A DNA stretch of 64,000 bases from Sclerotiophoma versabilis (lineage: Eukaryota; Ascomycota; Dothideomycetes; Pleosporales; Didymellaceae): the NCBI GenBank assembly GCA_012274445.1, contig JAAROD010000015.1, positions 310,001-374,000 of the forward strand, given 5' to 3'. The translations under genes and the position numbers were made by a program. The notes beneath the pieces were generated by a model. It saw only the letters and a program-made list of their open reading frames with translations. It was not told the DNA's origin and made no database searches. Numbering within the stretch: position 1 is the first letter of the stretch; the number at the start of each line of letters is the position of its first letter. Below, piece by piece: positions 53,146 through 64,000 of the stretch.

Positions 53146-55092
53146 TTAGGCAGCAGACGAGGCAAACAACACCCTCCTCGGGTTACCCATCGTCAGGCTC
53201 TTCAGCCCGCTGCCGCTGCTCTCCATGTCCTCCAGCAGCCTGTCCATGCCGCCAATGTCGAGCTCGCCGTGCGTAAGAAGGGCCTGGTCAGCGCGTCTGC
53301 TGGCTTCTTCCTCCGCCGGTGTGGGAGCGAACAGGTCCCGTTCTTGAGGCTGGTTCGTGCTCGCCAAGATGATTAGGCGGTGTTCGGCTGCAATGAGGAG
53401 GTCCCTACCAATAGCCATACGCGATGCCGCCGCAGTCGTGTCGAATTGTGTTATCGAGGTGATGGACTCGCCGAGCAGGGGAATGTCGTGGATCTGAGTG
53501 AGCCCCGGACCAGGGAGGGATTGCCCGCGACTTGCAGGCGTGTTGCGCGTCCAGAACTTGGCTAGGTCTGCTATCCTGTACACTTCTGAACCGTACCAGA
53601 TGACGACCGAATCTTCCGACACAGTGCCGTTTGGCGACGTCGACGAAGCGACAGAGACACCACCGCGTGTCGGCACAGCGATCCCGGACGGGCTACCGTG
53701 GAAAAGGTGGTCTTCTCTCCTGCGACGAGTGTTGGGCGTCATCGGCGCAAGTGAGTTGCGACCGCCGCGCTTCGGACTGGAGGGACCGCTGCTGCTCCCC
53801 TCTTTCTCGACCGTGCCTACAAAGCCGCGCAGAGAAAAGGCTGCTGGATCAGCGGGGGGGCTGGGCCCTGACCGATCACAATCCCACACGCCCCATTCAC
53901 CGTCTGCCAGTAGAGCCAGAATGTGCCGGCCGTCAGATGCCCACGCCGCATCGAGGATTGCTTTGCGAGTGGCGAGAAGTGGAGGTGTAAGCGATTTGCT
54001 CTTGGTGCTTTCGAACGTAGACTTGAACATGGTGATGAATGCTCCAGTTTCCGTCTGGCCGTTTGCACTGCGCTTGCGACTGGCGGGCGCAAACGGGTCG
54101 TAGACACGCGCAGTACCAGTAAGGTCTGTGATGAGGAGCTGAGAGTGGCGACGCTTCGGGTACTGTGCAGTGTTGAAGGCAATGCTAGATGCAGGCTTGC
54201 GTAGCGTTACTGTCTTGTAGGGCACGATGGGATGTGCGCCGTTGATCGACGTTTCAGTCAGCTCGAAGCGCCAGATCTTGAACAGACCCCCCACTTCAGC
54301 CGAGTGCGTTGCAATCAAGATGTCAAACCCAGCTACTGTGCCTGGTCGGGAGCGGGAGCGGCTCTGCTGCGTCCTGCGCCGCCGTCCTGGTGTTGTGCCA
54401 GCATCGCCTCCTGCGTCCACATCCATCTCATCGTCCGTCTCGTGCTTTACGCTCGGCCCTCCTCTTGACGTCCAAGTCATGGTCACGCCTCGCGCAACAC
54501 TCTGGTGTCCGTGGAACTTGACAATGTCCTCGCCATATTGCGAGTTTGCGCTCAGTGGCTTTTCCTTGGCTGAGTGTGGTGGGGGGCTCAGCGGGAGGGT
54601 GACGACCCGTATGGTAGCATCGGCGCAGGTAGCGGTGAAGATGAGTTTCTTGCTGAAGATGGCTGGTACGGTGTCTGCAGGACGGAGGGTGGAGACAACG
54701 GGTACTTGGGGGACGGCAATGTGCAGGACTTCGGTGTTGAAGGAGAGTCGGACCTGTTGCACAATCGATGGGTACTGCTGGTCTGGGTCGAGCTCCTCCT
54801 CATCGTCTTCAAATTCGGCCTGGACCATGGGCGGCGCTGGGGGGGCTTTCGCTGGCTCGTCGTCGTCCGAGTCGATGATCATGATGGCATCGCTGCTGGC
54901 TCCATTGACCTTCTGGGGCTTCGGCGCCTGCTTGGGAGGCGGCGCGGTCTTCTTCAGCGGCCGCCCTCCTCTCCAGACGATGGTTACGCCGGTGTTGTGC
55001 GCATACAGTAGGATAGTCGAGCCATTGGGAGCTTTCACGGGGTAGATTGCAGCCTCGTGGACGCGCTGTGGGAGCTCGTATCTGGTAGACAT
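53146..55092 (-). CDS. WD40-repeat protein, probable nucleoporin Nup37
   Basis: 648 residues, one exon. The N-terminus (YELPQRVHEAAIYPVKAPNG then VTIVWRGGRPL) resembles the large filamentous-fungal Nup37, a beta-propeller of the Nup84/Nup107 outer-ring complex. Beta-propeller blades are recognisable around CADATIRVVTLPL, HSAEVGGLFKIWRFEL, DLTGTARVYDPFA and DGRHILALLADGEWGVWD. Two acidic or basic linkers (DSDDDEPAKAPP; RRRRTQQSRSRSRPG) interrupt the propeller. A short C-terminal helix follows. A generic WD40 protein is the alternative; the assignment is by overall pattern. Divergent from APC1 (about 410 bp). Confidence 0.55.
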   Translation of the reverse strand: MSTRYELPQRVHEAAIYPVKAPNGSTILLYAHNTGVTIVWRGGRPLKKTAPPPKQAPKPQKVNGASSDAIMIIDSDDDEPAKAPPAPPMVQAEFEDDEEELDPDQQYPSIVQQVRLSFNTEVLHIAVPQVPVVSTLRPADTVPAIFSKKLIFTATCADATIRVVTLPLSPPPHSAKEKPLSANSQYGEDIVKFHGHQSVARGVTMTWTSRGGPSVKHETDDEMDVDAGGDAGTTPGRRRRTQQSRSRSRPGTVAGFDILIATHSAEVGGLFKIWRFELTETSINGAHPIVPYKTVTLRKPASSIAFNTAQYPKRRHSQLLITDLTGTARVYDPFAPASRKRSANGQTETGAFITMFKSTFESTKSKSLTPPLLATRKAILDAAWASDGRHILALLADGEWGVWDCDRSGPSPPADPAAFSLRGFVGTVEKEGSSSGPSSPKRGGRNSLAPMTPNTRRRREDHLFHGSPSGIAVPTRGGVSVASSTSPNGTVSEDSVVIWYGSEVYRIADLAKFWTRNTPASRGQSLPGPGLTQIHDIPLLGESITSITQFDTTAAASRMAIGRDLLIAAEHRLIILASTNQPQERDLFAPTPAEEEASRRADQALLTHGELDIGGMDRLLEDMESSGSGLKSLTMGNPRRVLFASSAA

Positions 55093-55501
55093 CGTCAGAA
55101 CCTGGGTTCTAGCTCATGAAATCCCACAGAACATACCTGAGCTGTGTCAGCTTGCCCTTGGTCGTGGCGATAGGCTGCATGGTGACAGCCGGAGCTTGTA
55201 GCTCGGTGTTGATCAACTGCTCGGAAGGAGCAATGGAGCAGTGCGCCTCACGTGCTCAACCCGTCGAGCTGGATGGGGTGGGGCCCGTGTGTGTTGCTGA
55301 GCTGTCACTCGCTGCGCGTTCTGCGTTGGTGCGGCGTGAAGGTGAAGAAGCTCGGAGAACGAAATTCTGGGGAAGGCGCGAGCGCGTCACCGCAAATGCG
55401 CGCCGCCCGCAAACAAACAACCGCAGCAACCCCACCACCACAGACGGCAGACCGCACTCCTCGCACCCGCAGCGCCCTCATGCCGCGACTCGAGCCTTCG
55501 C
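55093..55501. promoter_or_regulatory. divergent promoter Nup37-like / APC1
   Basis: 409 bp between two starts; no gene or clear motif beyond a GC-rich leader. Confidence 0.4.
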
Positions 55502-58500
55502 ATGGCCTCCCTTCGCTCAATCGGGGTCCATAAGCCCGCCGCGTTGCAGTACCTGGTCGCCGAGTCGATCCTCAGCGAAGACTGCACCGAGCGCGACTAT
55601 GTCTGGGACACTTACGCCGACGAGAACCCCGACGGTCCCACCGACGAGGTAGTCACCACCGACTACCATGTCGTCTGGTCGCGAGCCGGCCTCGTCCGCA
55701 AGGTCTTCAACTTTGCGATCGAGAAAGAGAAGGTCGTACAGGCGTTGCTCACCTGGTTTCCTCTCGAGGAGCACTCTGGTGCTGCCGTACACGGCCTAGA
55801 GCGAGTCGCAGACTACAGCAGCCGCGACCATGCAACCACCCATCTTACCCAGGGGACCCAGCCGGCTACAGATCCCAACGCCGCCGCCGAGGATGCTGCA
55901 AATGTTGTCGAAACGAGGGCGCGGGCACTCGTCGTCCTCCTCAGGTCCCAGGCCCACGTCTTCTTCCTCTCTGGGACTACACATGTCGTGAACCTCCCGT
56001 TTGAGGTCGACCGAGCTCTCCCAGCGGCGCGCGGAGTCGTGGTACAGAGGAAGATTGCGCCTCTCATTCACGTACCCGCCAGCCCACAGGTGCCTATGGC
56101 TCCACCAAACTCCTTCCTTACCAACAACCAGTCCTTTCTATCGCAGACCCTTTCTCAAAGCTTCACACAGACTCATCGCCGTAATGTCTCTTCCACTGCC
56201 ACAGCACGCCCACACAACGCGCAGCAGAATGGAACGGCACTGTTTCTTGACCATCTTATCAACTCTGCTGCAGCCCCTAACACAGAAGGCCTCCCTAGGC
56301 TGTTTTCATTCACGGACCCTCTGTCAGAGCTTGGCTTGGTCGTCAACGTGCTTGCTGGTGGCGAGCGTGGCAGTATGCTCTTAAGGAATGGCGAAGACAA
56401 CCGAAGATTAGAGCCTATCGATAAAGCCGAAGAGATTATATACGTCTCGCCTCAGAATGAGGTCAAGTTTGATCGCAGCGGCAGCGACAAGCCCCTTCTG
56501 CTGGTGGTCACGGCAAATTACGAGACAAATGTATTTACCATCTGGTGGGCAGCCTACCTCGAGCCCAAATCCATCTCAGCTTCTCGTAAACAACACGCAC
56601 CTGTGCCATTATCCAAGTCTCGGCGACGAAGCTCGCATGGCGCTACCTCCACAGGGACAGGCGCGACTACTCCTGCGATTCGGGGTGGCGACAGGTTGAG
56701 AGATAGCTTTGGCGGAGCACCACGTAGCAAGCCACCTGTACCTTCTTTCAAAGACGTCTCTCAGACAAGAGGAAGACTGACCGATCAAGCGGTGGACGAT
56801 GCGCTGGCTTCACAACTCAACCCTGACTTCAACATAGATCGACTACCGAAAACGTCTAGACGTGTTAGCTCATTGCTCTCGCGAGCTGAACTATCAACAA
56901 GTTTCGACAAATCGGCATTCCAAGATATGGCGACACATCGACAAAGCCTGGGCGGTAGCTTCAGTGCCAGCCAACGCAGTCGGCGCTCATTGGGTAATGA
57001 TCGTTCAAGCTTTGGGGGTTTCTCGCAGTCTCGCAATCGAGCTTCGACGCCTGGCAGCATTGCTTCACGCGTGAGCTTTGGTGGCGCAGACATTGACGAC
57101 ACGCTTGACGACACTCTGGAAGAGAGTCAATACGACCTCATGGAGGACTATGATGAGGTTGATAACCTCTTCTCTCCGCCTGAAGCTGGTGCTGAATCTC
57201 AACCGACCGATGGATTACGAAAGGAGCTGGTAATGGAAGCTATTGGTGAGATACCAGCAACTCAGTACCTCAAACCGGGCCTCTTCGCGTTGAGCGATCC
57301 AACAGTTGCAGCACAGGTAGGCTGCTGATTTTCTTCGAGACTACATACTGTTCCAACGCTGACTTCATACAGACGAGCGAATATCCGAATGTCCTGACTG
57401 TCAATGCGCCTTTCAACTCTGCCACTCTGCACGAGCGGAAACTTTTCCTGTACATCTCACATCCGTCCATACGCGCGCCGCTCGAGTGCGAAATCGTCGT
57501 GACGCGGAAACGCTTGAGGGTCGCAGCATCAACGTTACGCCTCCAGCCGAGCAGCGATGTCAACAGATACGCGTGTTGGCCGAAGTTGGTAAAACATAAG
57601 CAGCTCGCTGACGCTACCGATCTCGTCAAAGTGCGGGCTGGCCACGTGGAGAGAGTCGCGCTACTCAACTCCACCACTGCGAACTCTTGCTTGTCTCTGA
57701 CTGCTGGTTGGGGTGCTCACTTGCCTGCAAACATCGACCTAGGACCGTTTAAGCTCTTCGATCCGTACGCCATCCTTGAAGATGGTCAGCGAGCCTCAGC
57801 AGGCTTCAGACGAACCATCACTCCCAAAAGACCCCTTCGACAACTCAAGTCACCGGGACGAGCGGGTCAAGTCGAAGTCATCGATGCAGATGGGCGGAGA
57901 CACCGCATGGAGATCGGACTTGCGCCTGTAGATGGCTCTATCCGGGAGTACTTCCGTGTGCTTTCAACAATCCTTCCCAACTACGCTGGTGACTTTCTCT
58001 TGCAAGTCTGGTGGAACGTCCGAAAGATGTTGCCAAACGACACAACGAACAGCCTGAACAGTGACTGGGTGGCATTTGTCTCTACTATTTTTACACTTGT
58101 GGTCCCTCTTTTGGATGATAAGTCAAAGAAAACGAATAATCGGACAAAGCCACAACGCCGCAGCTCAGCACGTCCTTTAAGCCAGGCGAAACCAGATGAG
58201 GTCATCGACGATGACGACTCGGCGTGGCACTTAATGTGCGATCGCCAAAGCTCCCGCTTGCAATCGAAAAGCTGGTCATCATCGCCATGGGGATGGGCTT
58301 TACACTCCGACCCAGCAGTGACAGCAATGGCCCTGCCCTCGAGGCGTACGTCGGGACATCGGATCGAACCTATAGCGTGGCAACTAAGAAGAAAGCAGAC
58401 TCTCATACCGGATTGTATAGATCTTGCGCGCCGATTTTGTCAGACACCATTGGGCAAGGCTGCAAACGAGCATTGGCGGCCGTCTGAAAAACAAGAACTG

Positions 58501-61500
58501 CGTATATCTTCGCTCTCCGAAATACTAGTCTCTCTACACCTCCTTTGCGAGGAACGCAAACTCAACGTACTGTCACAAGGTGTCAGCGAGTCGCAGACCG
58601 GAAACCTTGCCCCGGTTCTTGCCCAGCTCGGCTACTGGCTTCGATGGGAGGACTGGGGTTGGCAGAGGGGAGGGTTTTACGACCTTGCTGGTGCCTCTGG
58701 TGACAACTGGACATACGATGAATCAGCTTTTGGCCCCAAGGTACGGTTACATGGGCGACCATCAGAAGCTCCGCCACCATCGGTACTGGACTGGCTTGGC
58801 ACTGTTGTAGGTCCTCGACGCTATGCCCCGTTTCCCACGCTAGCAATGCTTATCAGGAAGTCCAAGGCCTCTCCGCATTCTTCAATAAACATCGATGAGA
58901 TCATTACGGACGTGACTCCTAGGACCATGGCCTTGGATGCATTCTTTCGTGATATCGACCCAACATCCAGCCCAAGGAAGGTAGTAGAGCTCATCCAGAC
59001 CTGTGGAATTAGCGCTGATGTTATCGCTACTTTACCTGAAGCTGCAAAGGCACCTCTAATGGAAGCCATTACCAGATGCCAGACCAACCCCCCCACCACT
59101 TGGTCAAGTTCTCTACTACAACTTGTGCAACGCGAGGATCTTGACCTGGCCTCGACTTCGAGTGGTGACTTTGTTCACGACGTCCACGCCAATCCGCTTC
59201 ACACCAGCATATCCACGCGCGACATCCACACAATCTGTCAGAGCGTGGATCGACCGGAAGTGATCCAGTCCACAGCTGAGGTTGATCGCCACTATATCAC
59301 CAGACTCATCTTCCGTGAAGACAGGCGATTTATGGAAGTTCATACACTCCTGGAACCCTTGAGGCAAACTGTTGCAGAGTATCGTACCGACAGTAGATCT
59401 GATGAGGCTGCAATTCTGGAAGGACAGAAGATCATGATGCAATGGGTCATGATTCGCACCTTCTCGTTGCCAGTCGGTAGCTCCATGGTCAAGTTTAGTA
59501 GTAAAAAGCCATTGCTGACCGAAAAATATCCGTTGTACGGCTTCTCTACATCTTGTTTGATGAAGCCGATGGGCAATGTTGTTACTGCTGAACGGCAGAA
59601 CTACTCGGAAGAGAAATACTTCTGGGCTTTCTTCAACGCGGGTGTTGCTGCCGGTCTCAGTATTTCTCGAGACGCTCAAGGCATCGATACCTCATGGATC
59701 ATGTATAACAAGCCTGCCGAGTTGACCAACAAGCATGCAGGTCTTCTGCTCGGCCTCGGTCTCAATGGTCACTTACGCACAATCGCCAAGTGGCTATGTT
59801 TCAAATACCTGACACCAAAGCATACCATGACTTCGGTAGGTCTGCTGCTAGGCCTGTCCGCCTCTTTCATGGGGACTATGGACACACTAGTCACGCGTTT
59901 ATTATCTGTCCACGTGACCAGAATGCTACCAGCAGGAGCAGCAGAGTTGAATGTTTCTCCATACACGCAGACAACTGGACTGATGGGCATTGGTCTTCTC
60001 TACTACAACACACAACATCGACGTATGAGCGAGGTTATGTTATCAGAAATCGAGCATGTCGAAGTGCCAGATCCGTCTGAACCCCCGGACGCTCTTCGCG
60101 ACGAGGCCTACAGGCTGGCTGCTGGGTTTGCCCTCGGTTTCATCAACTTAGGCAAGGGCCGGGACCTGGGCGGTCTCCGTGACATGCAGATCGTACAGCG
60201 ATTGATGACAGTTGCGGTGGCACCGAAGTCGGTCAACGTTGTGCACATCCTTGACCAAGCAACTGCTGGAGCAGTTATTGCGGTTGCATTGATCTACATG
60301 AAGACACATGACCGCATGGTTGCAAGCAAGATTGATGTACCCGACACGCTGCCACAATTCGACTATGTCCGACCAGACATTTTCCTCCTTCGCACTCTGG
60401 CCAAGCACATCATTATGTGGGATAACATTGAAGCAAGCGATGAGTGGATAATCAAGAATCTACCAGTAGACTACCAGGAAGAGTTTGATCTCAAGAATAT
60501 CAACAAGCTACGCAGCGAGCAGATGCCCTTCTACAACATCGTTGCAGGGCTGCTATGGAGTATCTCCTTGAAGCATGCAGGCACAGGCGACGTACAAGTC
60601 CGAGACTTCCTCATTAAATATCTCGATCAGTTCATGCGCATCGCCAAACTCACCTCCATCCGCTACGACTCTCGTCTCGCCCGTAGCACAGTCCGGAACT
60701 GCCAGGACCTTGTCGCCCTCTCCGCCGCCACCGTCATGGCAGGCACAGGTGACCTGGAGGTCTTCCGCCGCTTGCGCGCCCTTCACGGCCGAATTGGCCC
60801 CGATATACCGTACGGCAGCCACCTCGCCGCTCACATGGCCTTTGGTGCACTCTTCATCGCTGGCGGCACGCAGACCTTCAGTAGAAGCAACAAGGCTGTT
60901 GCGAGTCTGATCTGCGCTTTCTACCCGCTTTTCCCCTCCGACGTCCAGGATAGTCGAGCCCATCTGCAGGCGTTCCGTCACTTCTGGGTACTAGCCGCCG
61001 AACCCCGATGTCTCGTCATCCGCGACGTAGACACAGGTCGCGCAATCAGCATGCCCATCACAGTCCACTTCCGAGACGATGCACAACCACCCAAGACTCT
61101 CGTGGCTCCGTGCCTGCTCCCTGAAGTCCAGGAACTAAGCCGCATCGAAACCACAGACGTCAACTACTGGCCCACGACTCTCGACTTTGTCAATAACCCT
61201 TCTCACCTTCGCGCTTTCCACCGCACTCAGACTCTCCATGTCAGACGCAGGAACGCTAGAGACACGTACTTGACGTCCTTTTCTGCTACCCTCGTCGCCC
61301 TCAATGACACACTTTCCAGCCGCAAGTCGCACCTGCTGTTCCACTGGATCTTCAGCCTGCCCGCCATCGCCGCATTCGTAGGCACCAGCGATGCCGCGCT
61401 CGTCTTGCCTGTCGATCCACACTCTAAAACTGTGCTCGATCCGAGGAGTACCGTTGTCGAGTCTAGACTAGTGTTGGGACGACTGGCGCGGAGTTGGAGT

Positions 61501-61650
61501 GTCGATGAGCTGAGGGTGCTGCGGGGCGTGTTTGAGTGGGCGGAGCGCGAGGGTAGGAAGGATGGAAAACTGAGGTGGTTGGGCAGAGAGGTTGTTGAGC
61601 GATTGAGGGCAAGCGTACTGGAGAGGGGACGGCAGATTGGGGGTGGTTAA
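55502..61650 (+). CDS. APC1: anaphase-promoting complex subunit 1 (BimE)
   Basis: Two exons (55502-57316 and 57373-61650) encode 2,030 residues. APC1 is the scaffold of the ubiquitin ligase that drives mitotic exit; the Aspergillus gene is bimE. The N-terminus forms a propeller region with a long phospho-type loop (Ser/Arg-rich, about 56,580-57,080). The C-terminal third has the proteasome-cyclosome repeats: LLGLGLNGHLRTIAKWL, VGLLLGLSASFMGT, GLMGIGLLYYNTQHRRMSEV and AAGFALGFINLGKGRDL are successive PC units. LAAHMAFGALFIAGG is a later one. The frame is otherwise open over 6 kb, and the single intron has clean ends. It is one of the longest genes here. Confidence 0.92.
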
Positions 61651-61683
61651 CGAGTGGATGAGTCGCCATGCAGGTCAAGCTGG

Positions 61684-61696
61684 TTGCAATGCAATG
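61684..61696 (+). repeat. GCAAT motif downstream of APC1
   Basis: TTGCAATGCAATG in the 138-bp convergent spacer between APC1 and UTP22, the same unit as in the two longer repeat spacers. Confidence 0.5.
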
Positions 61697-61788
61697 AATA
61701 TAATATGAACATTGCGAGAACGTCTGATGGTATCATTTTGTGCTTCTAACCTCGCAGCATGCAATACCTCATCTTAATCTCCATCCCC

Positions 61789-64000
61789 TCACGCCCCCTT
61801 GACGTCAATGCTCTTGATCATGTCTCCACCCAACCGCCTGATCTCGTTCACAATAGCCTCCTTGTTAACCCTGATCTCAACATCCTTGCCCTTAGCCTTG
61901 TCCTCCTCACTAACCTTGACCTTGACAGGCACACTGTTCCATCCCGGCTTCACCTTCCACGTCCTCTGCGCAGTAGCGATCGGATTCCACAGTCCGACAA
62001 TGCTGTCCAGCGCCTCGGGATCCCAGAACCACAACACGCTATCACCGTACACGTCGAGTAGATCCTGTGCGAAGAGCGCAGGCAGCGGGGTAGTAGCGGG
62101 CTGGAAGCGTGTGGCGTGCTGCATCTCAAGGTTCTTGAAGTGTTGGTTCGAGCTGCCTGCCTTTCGCTTCTTGGCTGCCTGGGCCGTGTATTTGGACGAG
62201 ATGGCGATGCTGATGTCGTACTCGGCTGTGCTTGGTGTGAACAAGCTCTCCGGCGAGAGTGCGGGTTTGCTGTCGTCTGTGGTGCTGTTGATGTGCGATA
62301 GCAAACGGTCTTCGTCGGCGCGCACAGCCGTGGAGGCCGCTTTGGCCAGCGCAGTCAGGCGCGCAGCGACCACTTTCTCCGGGCGCGCTTTGTCCGTCCA
62401 TGTCGTCCCTTCTTCGTCGAGGTTCGTTGCTGCAAACAAGACGACACGGTTCATCGCTGGATCGATCCGTCGCCATGCCTCGAAGCGAGTCTGCAGCCGC
62501 TCGAGATCGCTCGCCTTCATGCCCTTCTGCTGGCTTGCATCTTCCAGATCCGCCGGGTTGGCGGAGAATGTGGAGCTGAAGTCCACAACAAGCGGCTCAT
62601 GGCGCCAGTCCCAACGCCCCAGCCAGGCGAGCGTGCGCAAGAAGCCAGTGGTTGATGTGGAGGGGACGGTCCAGGGGTAGGGTTGGAGGAAGGTGCGGAT
62701 GACGAGCAGTTCGATGAGTTCGGGGGAGAAGTGAGGTGTAAGGAGGTGTGAGGCGAACCAGCGTTTGGTCAGACGGATCGAGGGCGAGAGAGCAGGGAAG
62801 CGGGTGCATAGAGTTTGAAGGACTTGCGAGTGTAGTGGCGATTGCACGAATTCGCGCTTGTACAGGGCGAGAGATGCCGCTGCTGATTCGCGGGAGGGAC
62901 TGTCGAGGGTCTTATCTTTGAGTTGGCGCTCGAACAGTGTGACCTCGCGGTCGTGGTAGATGCGGATGCGGAAGGTGAAGCCTGCAGCAGACGTGACGTC
63001 CAGGAAAGCTTGGTTCTGTGCTGGCTGCGAAGGGTTCTCTAGACCAACACGAGAGACATACTCGGACTCTGTGTCTGTCAGGAGGTCTGCGATGCGTAGC
63101 AAGAAAGCAATCTTGGTCCTTTGAATAGCGCACAGGTCGTCCGGCCAGCGTCCAGAGCCCTCAAACTGGAGAACAACTGATGCGGGCGGGTGTCCAGCGG
63201 TTGGTGGCTCTACGGACGCATAGCGCAGCTGTGCATCTGCAGCCCTGATTGAGCGAAGTTGCAGTGGCAAATCCTCAAGAGCGCGGATGTCCTTCTCCAT
63301 CGTGGCGAAAGCGTTCATGATTGGCAAGAAAGGCGCCACACCTGATGCACCCTGGATTCGTCCGGCGCTGATGAGATGAGCGAAAGTATCGCCAGTAAAG
63401 GCGAGCTCGTCTGCTGACTGCACAATCTTGTGGTGCTGGAGGATGTAGCGCACAATCTGTTCAATGACAGAAGATGATGCATCCTTGAGAGACCAGACAA
63501 CACTCTCCGTGATGCTTCCATCCTTGAAACGTCTGAGCTCCGACTTTTGACCCCAAAACTTGCGGAAATCTGCTGCCTCTTGCTTGTTCTCTGCCGATGG
63601 CCCATGATCGACTGTTCGATTGGCATTCGCTGGATCTGTTGCGAAGTTCACAAGGATGCTCTTGCGCTGCTTTTCGTGAGGTCGTCGTGTGGTGATTGAC
63701 CAGGAATCATCTCCTGGCATTGTGAAAGATATCGATGTGACTCTGTCAGTAAGTGCACGGGTTAGACTATCGTACACCTTCCGGCAGGCATCATGGAGAT
63801 GCTGATCGTACCCGTCACTCGCTGAGTCGAGACCGAGTGCTGATAGAGGGATCTCAAGGGTGGCATCGTACTTGAGCTTCAGAAGCTCTGTCTTCAGGAT
63901 GAAAGTAGAATCGAACTGGTCAAAGACAGTGTCGCTCAGCATGTCCACGGTCGCTTTCGCCTCCTGGCGAAGGCAGGCGTACGACCATTGTGTCATTTTG
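61789..64000 (-). CDS. UTP22: U3 snoRNP protein Utp22 (Nrap), 5' end outside window
   Basis: The frame is open from the stop at 61789 to the right edge (about 737 codons visible). Utp22/Nrap is a nucleolar protein of the UTP-C subcomplex, needed for 18S rRNA processing and coupled to ribosomal protein gene transcription by casein kinase 2. Nrap domains are recognisable at KFWGQKSELRRFKDGSITES, VRLTKRW-like SIRLTKRWFASHLLTPHFS, GFLRTLAWLGRWDWRHEPL and the C-terminal WNPIATAQRTWKVKPGWNS. The full protein is about 1,100 residues, so roughly 350 N-terminal residues lie beyond the window. No intron in the visible part. Confidence 0.9.
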   Translation of the reverse strand, partial: KMTQWSYACLRQEAKATVDMLSDTVFDQFDSTFILKTELLKLKYDATLEIPLSALGLDSASDGYDQHLHDACRKVYDSLTRALTDRVTSISFTMPGDDSWSITTRRPHEKQRKSILVNFATDPANANRTVDHGPSAENKQEAADFRKFWGQKSELRRFKDGSITESVVWSLKDASSSVIEQIVRYILQHHKIVQSADELAFTGDTFAHLISAGRIQGASGVAPFLPIMNAFATMEKDIRALEDLPLQLRSIRAADAQLRYASVEPPTAGHPPASVVLQFEGSGRWPDDLCAIQRTKIAFLLRIADLLTDTESEYVSRVGLENPSQPAQNQAFLDVTSAAGFTFRIRIYHDREVTLFERQLKDKTLDSPSRESAAASLALYKREFVQSPLHSQVLQTLCTRFPALSPSIRLTKRWFASHLLTPHFSPELIELLVIRTFLQPYPWTVPSTSTTGFLRTLAWLGRWDWRHEPLVVDFSSTFSANPADLEDASQQKGMKASDLERLQTRFEAWRRIDPAMNRVVLFAATNLDEEGTTWTDKARPEKVVAARLTALAKAASTAVRADEDRLLSHINSTTDDSKPALSPESLFTPSTAEYDISIAISSKYTAQAAKKRKAGSSNQHFKNLEMQHATRFQPATTPLPALFAQDLLDVYGDSVLWFWDPEALDSIVGLWNPIATAQRTWKVKPGWNSVPVKVKVSEEDKAKGKDVEIRVNKEAIVNEIRRLGGDMIKSIDVKGA

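Noticed and set aside
61799..62680. 293-codon plus-strand frame
   Set aside because: Antisense shadow of UTP22, whose conserved Nrap domains settle the strand.

Overview
The window is nuclear DNA of a filamentous ascomycete. Genes are broken by introns of about 45-60 bp with GTRNGT-type donors and CTRAC-like branch points. Two nuclear tRNA genes carry anticodon-loop introns. The gene content includes a fungal alpha-ketoglutarate xanthine dioxygenase, a con-10-type protein, a Bsd2 homologue and a BimE/APC1. Protein similarity and spacer style suggest Dothideomycetes, probably Pleosporales, but that placement is inference. Splice junctions were placed by eye; every multi-exon model listed as a complete CDS sums to whole codons.

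1-6.4 kb holds xanA (running off the left edge), with two TCGG-N6-CCGA-type UaY sites upstream of it, then a glutathione transferase, tRNA-Glu(CTC), a DUF4188 haem-type monooxygenase homologue and a hypothetical coiled-coil gene whose frame is interrupted. 6.4-22.99 kb is a compact housekeeping block: MRX10/RMND1-like, VPS41, tRNA-Met, the rhomboid RBD2, GAA1, RPN9, the complex I 40-kDa subunit, a con-10-like repeat protein and UNG1. Many of these are divergent pairs with promoters of 180-400 bp (MRX10/VPS41, RBD2/GAA1, RPN9/NDUFA9).

22.99-34.36 kb is an accessory island. It holds two tandem, diverged RING-finger paralogues of no family I recognise. Next to them is a roughly 6-kb Hint (hedgehog/intein) domain gene encoding, in ancestral form, about 1,860 residues: helical N-terminus, Hint domain, beta-rich and helical middle, several membrane segments and a beta-rich C-terminus. 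In this copy the Hint domain is broken by two single-base shifts, and a further in-frame stop lies downstream. The layout recalls autoproteolytic polymorphic toxins and is the most unusual content of the window.

34.36-43.2 kb carries transport and accessory genes: an Atg22-family transporter, a secreted DUF1961 protein, an AzgA-type purine permease (thematically linked to xanA) and a methyltransferase-like protein with a degenerate SAM motif. 43.2-46.5 kb is gene-free as far as I can see. 46.5 kb to the right edge is again a housekeeping block, with a cell-division flavour: an ASPM-like protein, a Cbp6/UQCC2-like assembly factor, BSD2, a Nup37-like WD40 protein, APC1 and UTP22 (running off the right edge). 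Several convergent spacers contain simple repeats, and three of them share a GCAAT pentanucleotide.
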